A program made the translations under genes and the position numbers. A stretch of DNA of 64,000 nt from Burkholderiales bacterium (lineage in GTDB: Bacteria; Pseudomonadota; Gammaproteobacteria; Burkholderiales; SG8-41), in assembly GCA_019749945.1 (NCBI GenBank), contig JAIEPF010000001.1, forward strand, positions 302,724-366,723, given 5' to 3'. How positions within the stretch are numbered: the first letter of the stretch is position 1; every line of letters starts with the position of its first letter. The notes under the pieces were generated by a model. That model made no database searches and was not told the DNA's origin. It was given only the letters and a program-made list of their open reading frames with translations. Below, piece after piece: positions 1-8,702 of this stretch.

Positions 1-365
1 TCGATCACATAGGCCTGCTGCACATAGTTCAGTGAAAGCCAGATGATGATCACCGAAATGATCACCGACAGCACGGCGGACAGCAGATCCACATACAGCT
101 TCTTGCGCGGCGAGAAGTTCGCATAGAGCACATCCACCCGCACATGCTCCCCATGCAGCAACGCATAACTCATGCCGAACAGGATCAGCGGCGCCAGCAG
201 ATGCCATTCCAGTTCCTGCGCCCATACCGTGCCGTAGCTGAACAGGTAGCGCAGCAGCACGTTGGTCGCCATCAGCACCACGATCACCAGCGCGAGCCAC
301 GAAGTGGCCCTGCCGGTGAGGTCGGTGAAACGTTCGATGCGGCTGCGCAGGCCGGAAACGGTCAT
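1..365 (-). CDS. TRAP transporter small permease, DctQ-type (partial, 3' end outside window)
   Basis: Reading the minus strand from an ATG at 365 gives 121 residues before the window edge. Hydrophobic segments lie at about residues 22-44, 55-72 and 92-115. The stretch with WAQELEWH followed by LLHGEHVRVDVLY is typical of the small four-helix membrane subunit of TRAP transporters, which docks the periplasmic binding protein to the large permease. Its start lies 3 bp after the stop of the DctP-type gene, so the two form one transcription unit; the large DctM subunit is expected beyond the left edge. The substrate cannot be read from the sequence. Confidence 0.85.
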   Translation of the reverse strand, partial: MTVSGLRSRIERFTDLTGRATSWLALVIVVLMATNVLLRYLFSYGTVWAQELEWHLLAPLILFGMSYALLHGEHVRVDVLYANFSPRKKLYVDLLSAVLSVIISVIIIWLSLNYVQQAYVI

Positions 366-368
366 GAA

Positions 369-1469
369 TCAGCCGCGGATCTTGTTGTGATACACGGTTT
401 CGCTGTAACCCGCCCAGGCGTCGTACTTGGTTTTGTACGCCATGTACGAATCGTGCACCTTTTTCACCAGCGGATCCTTGGCCACGGCCTCGTCCAGCAC
501 CTTCTTCGTGGTTTCGCGCAGCGCCTTGACCACCGCATCCGGCAACGGTTTGGCGATGATCTTCTGGTTCTTGACCAGGTCTTCCATCGCTTCGGCATTG
601 GTGCGCTGGCACCAGGCTTCGCTGATCACGTTGCAGGCCGCAGCGGCGTTTTCGACGACTGCCTGCAGATCCTTCGGCAGTTTCTCCCACGCCGCCTTGT
701 TGATCAGCAGCTCTGACACCGTGGCGGTTTCATGCCAGCCGGTGGTGTAGTAGTACTTCGCGGCTTTCTGCAGGCCGAGCCGGCGATCCTGGTACGGACC
801 GACAAACTCGGCGGCATCGATCACGCCGCGCTCCAGCGCGGGGAAAATTTCGCCGCCGGGCAGCAGTTTCACGTCCACGCCCAGCGCCGCGTACACCTTG
901 CCGGCGAGGCCGGGGATGCGCATTTTCAGGCCCTTGAAGTCCGCCACCGACTTGATTTCCTTCTTGAACCAGCCGGTCATCTGCACACCGGTGTTGCCGC
1001 AGGGCATCGCGACCATGCCGAAGGGCGCGTAGACCTCGTTCCACAGGTTGATGCCGCCACCATCGTAGAGCCAGCCGTTCATGCCCTGAAAGTTGAGTCC
1101 GAAGGGCACCGCGGTGAAGTACTGCGCGGCGAAAGTCTTGCCGGTCCAGAAATAACTGTTGGCATGGTTCATCTCCACCGTACCGGCGCGCACCGCATCA
1201 AAACCTTCGAAAGCCGGGATCAGCTCACCCGCGCCGAACACCTGGATCTTCAAGCGGCCACCGGACATGGCATCGATGCGTTTGGCGAGGTCGGTCGCGC
1301 TGCCCGGACCATCCATGTAAAACGGCGCGCCCTTGGGATAGGCGCTGGTCATTTTCCAGGTGAAGGTCTGCGCGGTTTGCGCCCGTGAAATCATCGGAAA
1401 GCCGGCAATCGCGGCACCGGTCGCGGCAACGGTGCCGCCCTTCAGGAACTTCCTGCGGTTTGCTTTCAT
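369..1469 (-). CDS. TRAP transporter substrate-binding protein, DctP family
   Basis: This 366-residue periplasmic solute-binding protein has a Tat-type signal: RRKFLKGG begins at residue 5, followed by a hydrophobic stretch and a likely cleavage site after SRA near residue 30. The mature part carries family features such as YPKGAPFY and the GGEIFPALERGVIDAAEF region, which lies in the ligand-binding cleft in DctP/TakP-like proteins. The start at 1469 was chosen because AAGGAG lies 8 bases upstream; an in-frame ATG nine codons earlier lacks such a site. The upstream gene is cynS, 99 bp away, so the transporter may be co-transcribed with the cyanate operon. TakP-like relatives bind organic or keto acids, but the ligand here is unknown. 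Confidence 0.88.
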   Translation of the reverse strand: MKANRRKFLKGGTVAATGAAIAGFPMISRAQTAQTFTWKMTSAYPKGAPFYMDGPGSATDLAKRIDAMSGGRLKIQVFGAGELIPAFEGFDAVRAGTVEMNHANSYFWTGKTFAAQYFTAVPFGLNFQGMNGWLYDGGGINLWNEVYAPFGMVAMPCGNTGVQMTGWFKKEIKSVADFKGLKMRIPGLAGKVYAALGVDVKLLPGGEIFPALERGVIDAAEFVGPYQDRRLGLQKAAKYYYTTGWHETATVSELLINKAAWEKLPKDLQAVVENAAAACNVISEAWCQRTNAEAMEDLVKNQKIIAKPLPDAVVKALRETTKKVLDEAVAKDPLVKKVHDSYMAYKTKYDAWAGYSETVYHNKIRG

Positions 1470-1509
1470 TGAAGAACTCCTTTTAAAAAAAGACAAGCGC
1501 AGGATGAAC

Positions 1510-1526
1510 GGCGGAAGGATTCCGCC
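1510..1526 (-). terminator. hairpin between cynS and the TRAP genes
   Basis: GGCGGAA and TTCCGCC form a perfect 7-bp stem with a 3-nt loop in the 99-bp gap. The nearest T-run on the minus strand is about 20 nt further on, so this is not a classical intrinsic terminator. It could be an attenuating or RNA-stabilising hairpin between the cyn operon and the TRAP genes. Confidence 0.3.
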
Positions 1527-1568
1527 CGTCCAATCCCGCGCAATTAAAACGGCGCAAAGGGTCCGCGT

Positions 1569-2024
1569 TTAATAGGTCTTGTACTGCAGGTATTTGCCGC
1601 TCATCACGATCCGCACACGGTCGCCCTTGGGGTCGGCTTCGCGCTGCATATCCATCTTGAAATCGATCGCGCTCATGATGCCGTCGCCGAATTCTTCATG
1701 GATCAGTTCCTTGAAGGTCGTGCCGTAGACGCTGACCAGCTCGTAGAAGCGGTAGATCAGCGGATCGGTCGGCACCGCCGTCGGCAGCGAACCCTTGTAC
1801 GGCACCTGCTGCAGCAGCAGCACGGCATAGGGCGGCAGCCCCAGCAGCTTGCCGGCCGCCGTCGCCTGCGCCTTGGTCATCTGCATCTGTCCCAGCAGCG
1901 CCGCGGTCGTCCATTCCTTGCTTTCACCCACCGCCTTGGCGATTTTCGTCCACGACAGGCCCTTCTTGATCTTGGCCTCCATCACCAGCTCGGTGACATC
2001 GGTGCGTTTCATCGGCTTGCTCAT
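1569..2024 (-). CDS. cynS: cyanate hydratase (cyanase)
   Basis: Cyanase converts cyanate and bicarbonate to ammonia and carbon dioxide, detoxifying cyanate and releasing nitrogen. The 151-residue product has the usual family length. The catalytic triad known from E. coli (Arg96, Glu99, Ser122) is present as R92 and E95 in YRFYE and S118 in MSAIDF, and the C-terminus GKYLQYKTY matches the family end. The N-terminal helical domain (residues 8-80) resembles an HTH fold, as in all cyanases. The start at 2024 follows AAAAGGAG. It is the last gene of cynA-cynB-cynD-cynS, 51 bp after cynD, the order known from cyanobacterial cyanate operons. Confidence 0.97.
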   Translation of the reverse strand: MSKPMKRTDVTELVMEAKIKKGLSWTKIAKAVGESKEWTTAALLGQMQMTKAQATAAGKLLGLPPYAVLLLQQVPYKGSLPTAVPTDPLIYRFYELVSVYGTTFKELIHEEFGDGIMSAIDFKMDMQREADPKGDRVRIVMSGKYLQYKTY

Positions 2025-2075
2025 GCTTTTCTCCTTTTGGCTTGATTTGGCTGATTTCTGATTGAGCATCAGGTT

Positions 2076-2981
2076 TTAACCGACCACCGCCAGCGGCGTG
2101 CCGGGCACCGGCGCCTGAGCGGCTGCCGCCGCCGGATCCAGGCCCGGCGTCACCAGCGGCGGACGGCGCGGGTCGTAATCGGGTGTATCGCCGGCAAAGG
2201 CCTTCGAGCGGTCGACCAGGAAATCGATCAGGTGGTTGCGGATGCGGTAATAGTGCGGATGTTTGTGCAGATCGTGGCGGGTGCGGCTGCGCGGCATGGT
2301 GTTGACGACGATCTCGGCCACCTTGGCATGCGGGCCATTGGTCATCAGCACGATCTTGTCGGCGAGCAGAATGGCCTCATCGACGTCGTGGGTGATCATG
2401 AACACCGTCTGCCGGGTTTCCGCGCAGATGCGCAGCACTTCCTCCTGCAGCACGCCGCGGGTCAGCGCGTCGAGCGCCGAAAACGGCTCGTCCATCAGCA
2501 GCATCTTGGGCTGGATCGACAATGCGCGGGCTATGCCCACACGCTGCTTCATGCCGCCCGATAATTCCGCCGGGCGTTTTTTCTCGGCGCCGGTCAGGTT
2601 GACCAGGTCGATGTACTGCTGGCAATGCGCCCGGACTTTTTCCTTGCTCCATTCCGGCCAGCGCGAGGACACCGCGAACGCGATATTGCCCATCACCGTC
2701 AGCCAGGGCATCAGCGCATGGCTCTGGAAAATCACGGCACGGTCAAGGCTGGGGCCGCTGACCTCACGACCGCCGACAAAGACATAACCCGAAGTCGACT
2801 GTTCCAGGCCCGACAGCACGTTCAGAATCGTGGTTTTGCCGCAGCCGGAATGGCCGATCAGGCAGACGAACTCGCCGGGCTCAATGGAAAAATACAGGTC
2901 TTCGAACACCGTGGTCACGGCGCCGTCGCGGCCGGTGAATTTTTTGCTGATGCCTTCGATGCGGATCAGGGGTTCGCTCAT
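2076..2981 (-). CDS. cynD: cyanate/nitrate-type ABC transporter ATP-binding protein
   Basis: A 301-residue ABC ATPase of the nitrate/sulfonate/taurine-type (NrtD/SsuB/TauB) group. Walker A GHSGCGKTT is at residues 43-51, followed by the signature LSGGMKQRVGIARAL, Walker B LLMDEPFSALD and the switch histidine in MITHDVDEA. A tail of about 50 residues after the ATPase core ends in an Ala/Pro-rich stretch. The frame is open far upstream inside cynB, but MSEPLIRIEG at 2981 is the family N-terminus. It is placed between the permease gene (29 bp gap) and cynS (51 bp gap), which argues for cyanate as substrate, although the subfamily alone would also fit nitrate or sulfonates. Confidence 0.93.
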   Translation of the reverse strand: MSEPLIRIEGISKKFTGRDGAVTTVFEDLYFSIEPGEFVCLIGHSGCGKTTILNVLSGLEQSTSGYVFVGGREVSGPSLDRAVIFQSHALMPWLTVMGNIAFAVSSRWPEWSKEKVRAHCQQYIDLVNLTGAEKKRPAELSGGMKQRVGIARALSIQPKMLLMDEPFSALDALTRGVLQEEVLRICAETRQTVFMITHDVDEAILLADKIVLMTNGPHAKVAEIVVNTMPRSRTRHDLHKHPHYYRIRNHLIDFLVDRSKAFAGDTPDYDPRRPPLVTPGLDPAAAAAQAPVPGTPLAVVG

Positions 2982-3010
2982 GATTTTTTGCGTTTCACGA
3001 TCTGTTTCCC

Positions 3011-3853
3011 CTACTCCGGAAAGGTGACGAGTTTGGTCAGCTTCGCCAGCATCAGGTCGAGCAACATGCCGACCAGGCCGATGGCCAGGATCGCCGTCAG
3101 GATGTTGGTGATCGACAGGTTGTTCCACTCGTTCCACACGAAATAGCCGATCCCCGTGCCGCCAACCAGCATCTCGGCGGCAACAATCACCAGCCAGGCG
3201 ATGCCGATCGATATGCGCATGCCGGTCATGATGGTCGGCGCCGCAGCAGGCAGGATCACGCGGAATGCGGTGCGCATGGGCCCGACTTCCAGCGTGCGCG
3301 CCACGTTCAGCCATTCGCGGCGCACGCTGGCCACGCCGAATGCGGTGTTGATCAGCATCGGCCACAGAGAACAGATGAAAATCACGAAAATCGCCGAGAC
3401 CGAACTGTCCTTCAGCGTGAACAGCGCGAGCGGCATCCACGCCAGCGGCGAAATCGGCTTGAGCACCTGGATGTACGGATCCAGCGCGCGGTACACCGTC
3501 GGCGACATGCCGATCAGGAAACCGACCGGAATCGCCACCAGCGCCGCCAGCAGGTAACCGAGCAGCACCCGCGCCACCGAAAACCCGAGCTGGATGCCGA
3601 TGCCCTTGTCGTTCGGACCGTGGTCGTAGAAGGGATCGCGCAGGTGCTCGAGGATTTTGACGCCGACATCCCGCGGCGACGGAAATGCCGACTTCTGCCC
3701 GGTGGAGGCCTCGGCGCCGACCAGCGCTGCGTATTCGGCATTCACCGTCTGCGCCGCGGACTTGGGCAGCGTCAGCGCATGCCACACGCCGATCAGCAGC
3801 AAAAACACGACCAGTGACAGCAGTGGCGCGCGCCAGCCCAGCAAGCGGTTCAT
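3011..3853 (-). CDS. cynB: cyanate/nitrate-type ABC transporter permease
   Basis: A 280-residue BPD-type inner-membrane permease of the NrtB/SsuC/TauC family with about six transmembrane helices, the first at residues 7-27. The EAA-like cytoplasmic loop that contacts the ATPase is visible around ARTLEVGPMRTAFRVILP. There is a periplasmic segment of about 60 residues between helices 1 and 2, as in NrtB. It starts 28 bp after cynA stops and ends 29 bp before cynD starts, so it is in the same operon. Assignment to cyanate rests on linkage to cynS. Confidence 0.92.
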   Translation of the reverse strand: MNRLLGWRAPLLSLVVFLLLIGVWHALTLPKSAAQTVNAEYAALVGAEASTGQKSAFPSPRDVGVKILEHLRDPFYDHGPNDKGIGIQLGFSVARVLLGYLLAALVAIPVGFLIGMSPTVYRALDPYIQVLKPISPLAWMPLALFTLKDSSVSAIFVIFICSLWPMLINTAFGVASVRREWLNVARTLEVGPMRTAFRVILPAAAPTIMTGMRISIGIAWLVIVAAEMLVGGTGIGYFVWNEWNNLSITNILTAILAIGLVGMLLDLMLAKLTKLVTFPE

Positions 3854-3881
3854 TTCAGGCGGTTCCCGTCATCTCAGCGCG

Positions 3882-5249
3882 TCACGTGCGCTTGATCGCA
3901 AAACTGGCGATATAGGCATCGGGTTTGGCAGGATCAAACTCCTTGCCCATCACCGAAAACTTCTTGCTGACGGTCGCCGGCGGCTTCATGCCGGCTTCCT
4001 TCATCAGTTTCATCGCATCGGTGGCGAGAAATACCTCGCGGGCCACCCTGGCGTAATCCACGTCGCCCTTGATCTGCCCCCAGCGCTTCATCTGGCTCAT
4101 GATCCAGATCGCAAACGAGTGCCAGGGGAAGGGATCGAAGTCGATGCGGTTCGGATCCTTCTTGATGTTGCCCAGCCCGTCGGCATAATTGCCCGTCAGC
4201 ACCTGCTCGACCACGGTCACCGGCTGGTTCAGGTAATTCGCCGGCGCGATGGCTTCGGCGATCTGTTTGCGGTTTTCGGGCTTGGCGGCGAATGCGGTCG
4301 CCTCCATGATCGCCTTCAGCAGTGCGCGGTAGGTGTTCGGCATTTTGGTCACGAACTCCTTGCTCGCCGCGAATGCGCAGCAGGGATGTCCGGGCCAGAG
4401 TTCCTTGGTCAGCGTGTGGATGAAACCCACGCCGTCATAGACCGCGCGCTGGTTGACCGGATCCGGCGCGAGGAATCCGTCGATATTGTCGGCGCGCAGG
4501 TTGGCGACCATTTCCGGCGGCGGCACCGAGCGGATCTGCACATCGCGGTCCGGATCCAGGCCATGTTCGGCGAGGAAATAACGCAGCAGGTAGTTGTGCA
4601 TCGAATAGTCAAAAGGCACCGCGAACTTGAATCCCTTCCATGATTTCGGATCGCGCCTGTCCTTGTGCTTGATCGACAAGGTGATTGCCTGGCCGTTGAT
4701 GTTCTCGATTGCGGGCACGGTGTAGGGAATCGGGCTTGAACCCACGCCGAGCGAAATGGCGATCGGCATCGGCGATAGCATGTGTGCCGCGTCATATTCC
4801 TTGTTCAGGGTCTTGTCGCGGATCACCGCCCAGCCGGCGGTTTTGACCACATCGACGTTCAGCCCCTGCCTTCCATAAAAACCCATCGGCTGTGACATGA
4901 TGATCGGCGTCGCGCAGGTGATGGGAATGAAACCGACTTTGATCGAGGATTTTTCCAGCGGACCGGACTGGGCAAAGGCCTCCTTCGCCATGCCCAGCGG
5001 GAACAGGCTGGAAATCGCCGCCATAGCCGTGCCGGCGCCGACCGCATTGATGAAACGCCGCCGTGTCGCGTCTTCGGGAAACAGTGCGCGCATCACCGCG
5101 GCTTCCACCACGCGGTTGCCCAGCAACTCGCTGTCGCTGGTCTGGCCGGCCAGATCGGCCTGATGCGCGGCCTCGTCATGATGCAGGCCGCAGGAACAAC
5201 CGCGGGTCAATGAGTGACTGGCGTCAAACGGATCCTTGAATGCTGACAT
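3882..5249 (-). CDS. cynA: cyanate/nitrate-type ABC transporter substrate-binding protein (Tat-exported)
   Basis: A 455-residue solute-binding protein of the NrtA/CynA family. It has the family's long N-terminal leader with a His/Cys-rich patch (GCSCGLHHDEAAHQ, residues 17-30), then a late twin-arginine signal (RRRF at 63-66 and a hydrophobic stretch to about 88) and a mature periplasmic domain. The start at 5249 follows GGGAGAACGTC; the frame is open further upstream but runs into the promoter. As first gene of cynABDS it should deliver cyanate to CynB/CynD. A sigma-54-type promoter ends about 40 bp upstream of the start codon. Confidence 0.92.
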   Translation of the reverse strand: MSAFKDPFDASHSLTRGCSCGLHHDEAAHQADLAGQTSDSELLGNRVVEAAVMRALFPEDATRRRFINAVGAGTAMAAISSLFPLGMAKEAFAQSGPLEKSSIKVGFIPITCATPIIMSQPMGFYGRQGLNVDVVKTAGWAVIRDKTLNKEYDAAHMLSPMPIAISLGVGSSPIPYTVPAIENINGQAITLSIKHKDRRDPKSWKGFKFAVPFDYSMHNYLLRYFLAEHGLDPDRDVQIRSVPPPEMVANLRADNIDGFLAPDPVNQRAVYDGVGFIHTLTKELWPGHPCCAFAASKEFVTKMPNTYRALLKAIMEATAFAAKPENRKQIAEAIAPANYLNQPVTVVEQVLTGNYADGLGNIKKDPNRIDFDPFPWHSFAIWIMSQMKRWGQIKGDVDYARVAREVFLATDAMKLMKEAGMKPPATVSKKFSVMGKEFDPAKPDAYIASFAIKRT

Positions 5250-5289
5250 GACGTTCTCCCGGGAAGAATTGTTTTCAATCACCTCCCAT

Positions 5290-5306
5290 TGCAGCAAGCG
5301 TGCCAA
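5290..5306 (-). promoter_or_regulatory. sigma-54 (RpoN) type promoter of the cyn operon
   Basis: On the minus strand the sequence TTGGCACGCTTGCTGCA matches the -24/-12 consensus TGGCACG-N4-TTGCA with one mismatch and has the required GG-N10-GC spacing. Transcription would start near 5280, about 30 nt before the cynA ATG. This suggests that the cyn operon needs an NtrC-like activator and is turned on by nitrogen limitation. The call rests on sequence match only. Confidence 0.72.
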
Positions 5307-5434
5307 CACCGGAAGCCTGTTCAGCGCAATCCACAACAAGCTGTTTTTTAAAGGGAAAGTGGAGCGGATACGGAACACGCCGGGAACAGCGGGCGCGACA
5401 TCGCGGTGCGCCGCAAAGAGGAGGCGCCTCACAA

Positions 5435-5482
5435 CGGTGCGCGCCCGCACCGGATGCGGGCGTATTGCACTGCAACGGCGCA
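5435..5482. promoter_or_regulatory. NtrC-like enhancer box (5466-5482) and adjacent palindrome (5435-5452)
   Basis: TGCACTGCAACGGCGCA at 5466-5482 agrees with 11 of the 14 specified bases of the NtrC consensus TGCACYANNNTGGTGCA. It is centred about 190 bp upstream of the predicted sigma-54 start, a normal enhancer distance. A second perfect inverted repeat, CGGTGCG-N4-CGCACCG, lies at 5435-5452; its half-sites are in the opposite order from an NtrC box, so its binder is unknown. The box is also close to the start of the divergent M48 protease gene at 5515. Confidence 0.5.
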
Positions 5483-5514
5483 AATGCCCGATACGCTCAC
5501 GTTAAAATAGCCGT

Positions 5515-6966
5515 ATGCCTTTATCGCTATTGACCCGAACCGGCGCCGTGCTCTGCGCACTGGCCCTCACCAACTGCGCGACCAACCCGGTCACCGGCAA
5601 TCCCAACTTCGTGACCATGTCCGAGTCGCAGGAGGTCAGCACCGGACGCAACGAAGACAAAAAAGTACGCGAGCAATACGGCGTTTACGACGATCCCGCT
5701 TTGCAGCGCTACGTCAACGACATCGGCCAGCGCCTCGCCAGGGCCAGCCACCGCGCCGGGCTGCAGTACCAGTTTCTGGTGGTCGATTCGCCGCAGGTCA
5801 ACGCCTTCGCGCTGCCCGGCGGCTATATCTATATCACCCGCGGCATCCTCGCCTACCTCAACTCCGAGGCCGAACTGGCCGCCGTACTCGGCCACGAAAT
5901 CGGCCATGTCACCGCGCGCCACTCGGTGCAGCAGCTGTCCGCGGCCACCGCCGCCAATGTCGGCGCTTCATTGCTGCAGATATTTGTACCGCAGATCCGC
6001 AACAGCGGCGGCGACGCCCTGATCAATATCCTGGGCGGCGCGCTGCTCTCCGGTTACGGGCGCGAGCACGAACTCGAGGCCGACCGCCTCGGCGCCGAAT
6101 ACCTGGCGCGCACCGGTTACGATCCGCAGGCCATGATCAAGGTGGTCGGCGTGCTGAAAAACCAGGAGCTGTTCGATGCCGAGGTGGCGAAAGCCGAAGG
6201 GCGCGAGCCGCGCGCCTACCACGGCCTGTTCGCATCGCACCCGGACAACGACACGCGGCTTCAGGAAGTCGTGCGCGAAGCCGCGAAATTCAAGAGCCCG
6301 GAAAACCGCATCAACCGCCAAGAGTTCTTGCGCAGCATGGATCGCATGGTGTTTGCCGACAGCCCGGCACAGGGTATCGTGCGCAACAACACCTTCTACC
6401 ATCCCGATCTCGGCCTCACGCTGAATTTTCCCGCCGGATGGCGGATACAGAACAACGCGCAGAACGTGGCCGCCGCCAGCCCGGAACAGAATGCACTGAT
6501 CGACCTGCGCAGCGCGGGTCGCGCCGAGGGTTCGCCAGCGGATGTATTGCGCAAAATCCTCAAACTCGGCGCCGGCAGCACCGTGAACCCGCAGACCCTC
6601 GGCGGCCTGCCGGCCGCGGTCACCGAAGTCGCCATGTCCGGCAAACCCACCCGCGTCGCCGTGGTATTCCTCGGCACCAGCGCCTACGCCATCGGCATGC
6701 AGGCGAAGGATGCCGCCGCCTTGCGTCAGCACAAGGCGGCGATGGACGCAGCAATGAACAGCTTCCACGCGATGACCGCGCAGAAACGGGCGCTGGCGAA
6801 ACCGCTGCGGCTGCGCGTGATCACCGCGCCGCCCGGACAGACCTTCGCCGCGCTGGCGCGCACCTCCCCTCTCGGCCGCTTTGCCGAAAACCACCTGCGC
6901 GTGATCAACGGCCTGTATCCGTCCGGCGAACCGGTCGCCGGGCAATTGCTGAAAATCGTCGAATAG
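5515..6966 (+). CDS. M48 family metalloprotease, lipoprotein (BepA/LoiP-like)
   Basis: A 483-residue zinc protease predicted to sit in the periplasm. The N-terminus ends in a lipobox with Cys21 (LTNC). The zinc motif HEIGH is at residues 127-131, and the distal glutamate ligand is in HELEADRLG around residue 180. After the protease domain (to about residue 280) come about 200 residues, including a segment near NTFYHPDLGLTLNFPAGW and a C-terminal RVITAPPGQTFAALA region like that of other M48 proteins fused to a substrate-handling module. Likely role: quality control of outer-membrane proteins. It is divergent from cynA and separate from the glycosyltransferase gene downstream. Confidence 0.88.
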   Translation: MPLSLLTRTGAVLCALALTNCATNPVTGNPNFVTMSESQEVSTGRNEDKKVREQYGVYDDPALQRYVNDIGQRLARASHRAGLQYQFLVVDSPQVNAFALPGGYIYITRGILAYLNSEAELAAVLGHEIGHVTARHSVQQLSAATAANVGASLLQIFVPQIRNSGGDALINILGGALLSGYGREHELEADRLGAEYLARTGYDPQAMIKVVGVLKNQELFDAEVAKAEGREPRAYHGLFASHPDNDTRLQEVVREAAKFKSPENRINRQEFLRSMDRMVFADSPAQGIVRNNTFYHPDLGLTLNFPAGWRIQNNAQNVAAASPEQNALIDLRSAGRAEGSPADVLRKILKLGAGSTVNPQTLGGLPAAVTEVAMSGKPTRVAVVFLGTSAYAIGMQAKDAAALRQHKAAMDAAMNSFHAMTAQKRALAKPLRLRVITAPPGQTFAALARTSPLGRFAENHLRVINGLYPSGEPVAGQLLKIVE

Positions 6967-7023
6967 GCGCTGCGTTGGCCGCATTGCGAATGCGATAATC
7001 GGCAGGCATAACAATAACGAGAG

Positions 7024-8694
7024 TTGAACTTGACCCTTGCTCTGCGCCCGCTGCTGATCGCCGTCCTCTGTCTCGCCTGGCTGCTGCCCGGCCTGATCGG
7101 GCACGACCCGTGGAAACCCGACGAGGCTTACACCTTCGGCGCGGTCTATGAAATCCTGCAGGGCAGCGGCTGGATCGTGCCGCAAATCGCCGGCGAACCC
7201 TTCCTCGACAAACCGCCGCTGTTCTACCTCAGCGCCGCCGCCAGTGCGCTGCTGTTTTCGCCGATCCTGCCGCTGCACGACGGTGCACGGCTGGTGGTCG
7301 GCTTCTGGATCGGCCTCGCACTGCTGTTCTGCGCGCTGGCCTCGCGCGAACTCCACGGCGAACGCCGCGGCCTGACCGCGGTACTGCTGCTGCTCGGCTC
7401 GCTCGGACTGGTGGTGCGCAGCCACCAGTTGATCGTCGATGTCGCCGCACTCGCCGGTTTTGCCATGGCCTACTACGGGGCGGCGCTGGCGCCGCGACGG
7501 ACGATCCCCGGCGGCTTCTGGCTCGGCACCGCCTGCGGCCTGGTGTTCATGACCCAGGGCGTACCCGAGGCCGTGATGGTCGCGGTCATCGCCGCATTGC
7601 TGCCGCTGCTCAATCCGCAGTGGCGCCGCCCGCAGTACGCGGCGGCGCTGGCCATGGCGCTGATCGCGGCGCTGCCCTGGCTGGTGATCTGGCCCGCGCT
7701 GCTCTACCGGCACGATCCGGCCCTGTTCGACGCCTGGCTGACCGCTGAGAACCTGGCGCGTTTTTTCGGCACCCGCGACATGCTCGCCGGACTCGGCTAC
7801 TACCTGCGCACCCTGCCCTGGTACGCCTTCCCGGTGTGGCCGCTGGCATTGTGGGCGCTGTGGCGCGCGCGGCGCATGGGAAAGTTGAGCGATCCGGGCG
7901 TGGTGCTGCCGGCGCTGGGGTTTGTCGTCACGCTGCTGATGCTCGGCAGCGCCGCCGAGCAGCGCGAACTCTATGCGCTGCCGATGCTGGTGCCGCTGGC
8001 GCTGCTGGCCGTGCCCGCCATTGATCCGCTGCGTCCCGGCCCGGCCAGCGGCTGGCACTGGTTCAGCATCATGGCCTTCACTTTTTTCATTGTCATCGGC
8101 TGGTTTTACTGGAGCGCACTCGAGCTCGGCATGCCGGCCAAGCTGCACAGCCACCTGCACACCATACGTCCCGGCTACGACTTCGGCTTCCGCTGGCTGC
8201 CGTTTGTGCTGGGCCTCGCCTACACCGCCGCCTGGTTCACGCTGCTCGCCAGACTGCCGCGCAACGCTGAACGACCGTTGATCATCTGGGCCGGCGGCAT
8301 CGCGGCGGTATGGGCGCTGCTGACGACGCTGTTCATCGGCTGGGTGGATACCAGCAAAAGCTACCGCTCCGCCATCGCCGACATGCAGCGCACATTGCCG
8401 CAGCAATATCAATGCATGATCGGTCGCGACCTCGGCGAGGCCCAGCGCGCGATGCTGCATTATTTCGCCGGCATCCGCACCCTGCGCCCTGAAGCCGCCC
8501 AGGCCGCGCAATGCGAACTGCTGCTGGCGCAGGGCGTGCCGCTGGACGAACTGGTCATGCCCCCGGAATGGAACAAAATCTGGGAAGGCCACCGCCCCGG
8601 CGACAAGGACGAACGGCTGCGCCTGTATCAGCGTCGCATCGATCAGCGCCAACTCCCCCAGCGTCAAACCCATCAACAGCAGCCGCAAAAATAA
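7024..8694 (+). CDS. ArnT-like glycosyltransferase family 39 membrane protein
   Basis: A 556-residue integral membrane protein with about 12 hydrophobic helices. Near the N-terminus is DPWKPDEAYTF, the acidic first-loop motif of GT-C glycosyltransferases of the ArnT/PMT type, which use polyprenyl-phosphate sugars in the periplasm. A long soluble region follows the last helices (about residues 450-556). Acceptors in such families include lipid A and proteins; none can be assigned here. The start is a TTG at 7024 with a weak GAG upstream; a later start is possible. It ends 8 bp before hslO. Confidence 0.82.
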   Translation: MNLTLALRPLLIAVLCLAWLLPGLIGHDPWKPDEAYTFGAVYEILQGSGWIVPQIAGEPFLDKPPLFYLSAAASALLFSPILPLHDGARLVVGFWIGLALLFCALASRELHGERRGLTAVLLLLGSLGLVVRSHQLIVDVAALAGFAMAYYGAALAPRRTIPGGFWLGTACGLVFMTQGVPEAVMVAVIAALLPLLNPQWRRPQYAAALAMALIAALPWLVIWPALLYRHDPALFDAWLTAENLARFFGTRDMLAGLGYYLRTLPWYAFPVWPLALWALWRARRMGKLSDPGVVLPALGFVVTLLMLGSAAEQRELYALPMLVPLALLAVPAIDPLRPGPASGWHWFSIMAFTFFIVIGWFYWSALELGMPAKLHSHLHTIRPGYDFGFRWLPFVLGLAYTAAWFTLLARLPRNAERPLIIWAGGIAAVWALLTTLFIGWVDTSKSYRSAIADMQRTLPQQYQCMIGRDLGEAQRAMLHYFAGIRTLRPEAAQAAQCELLLAQGVPLDELVMPPEWNKIWEGHRPGDKDERLRLYQRRIDQRQLPQRQTHQQQPQK

Positions 8695-8702
8695 CCGGCG
8701 CC

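Noticed and set aside
3657..4643. Open frame of 328 codons on the plus strand
   Set aside because: It is antisense to cynA and cynB, which have clear family motifs. Composition is that of a shadow frame.
5435..5452. Second NtrC site at CGGTGCG-N4-CGCACCG
   Set aside because: The half-sites are in the reverse order (GGTGC then GCACC) compared with the NtrC consensus.
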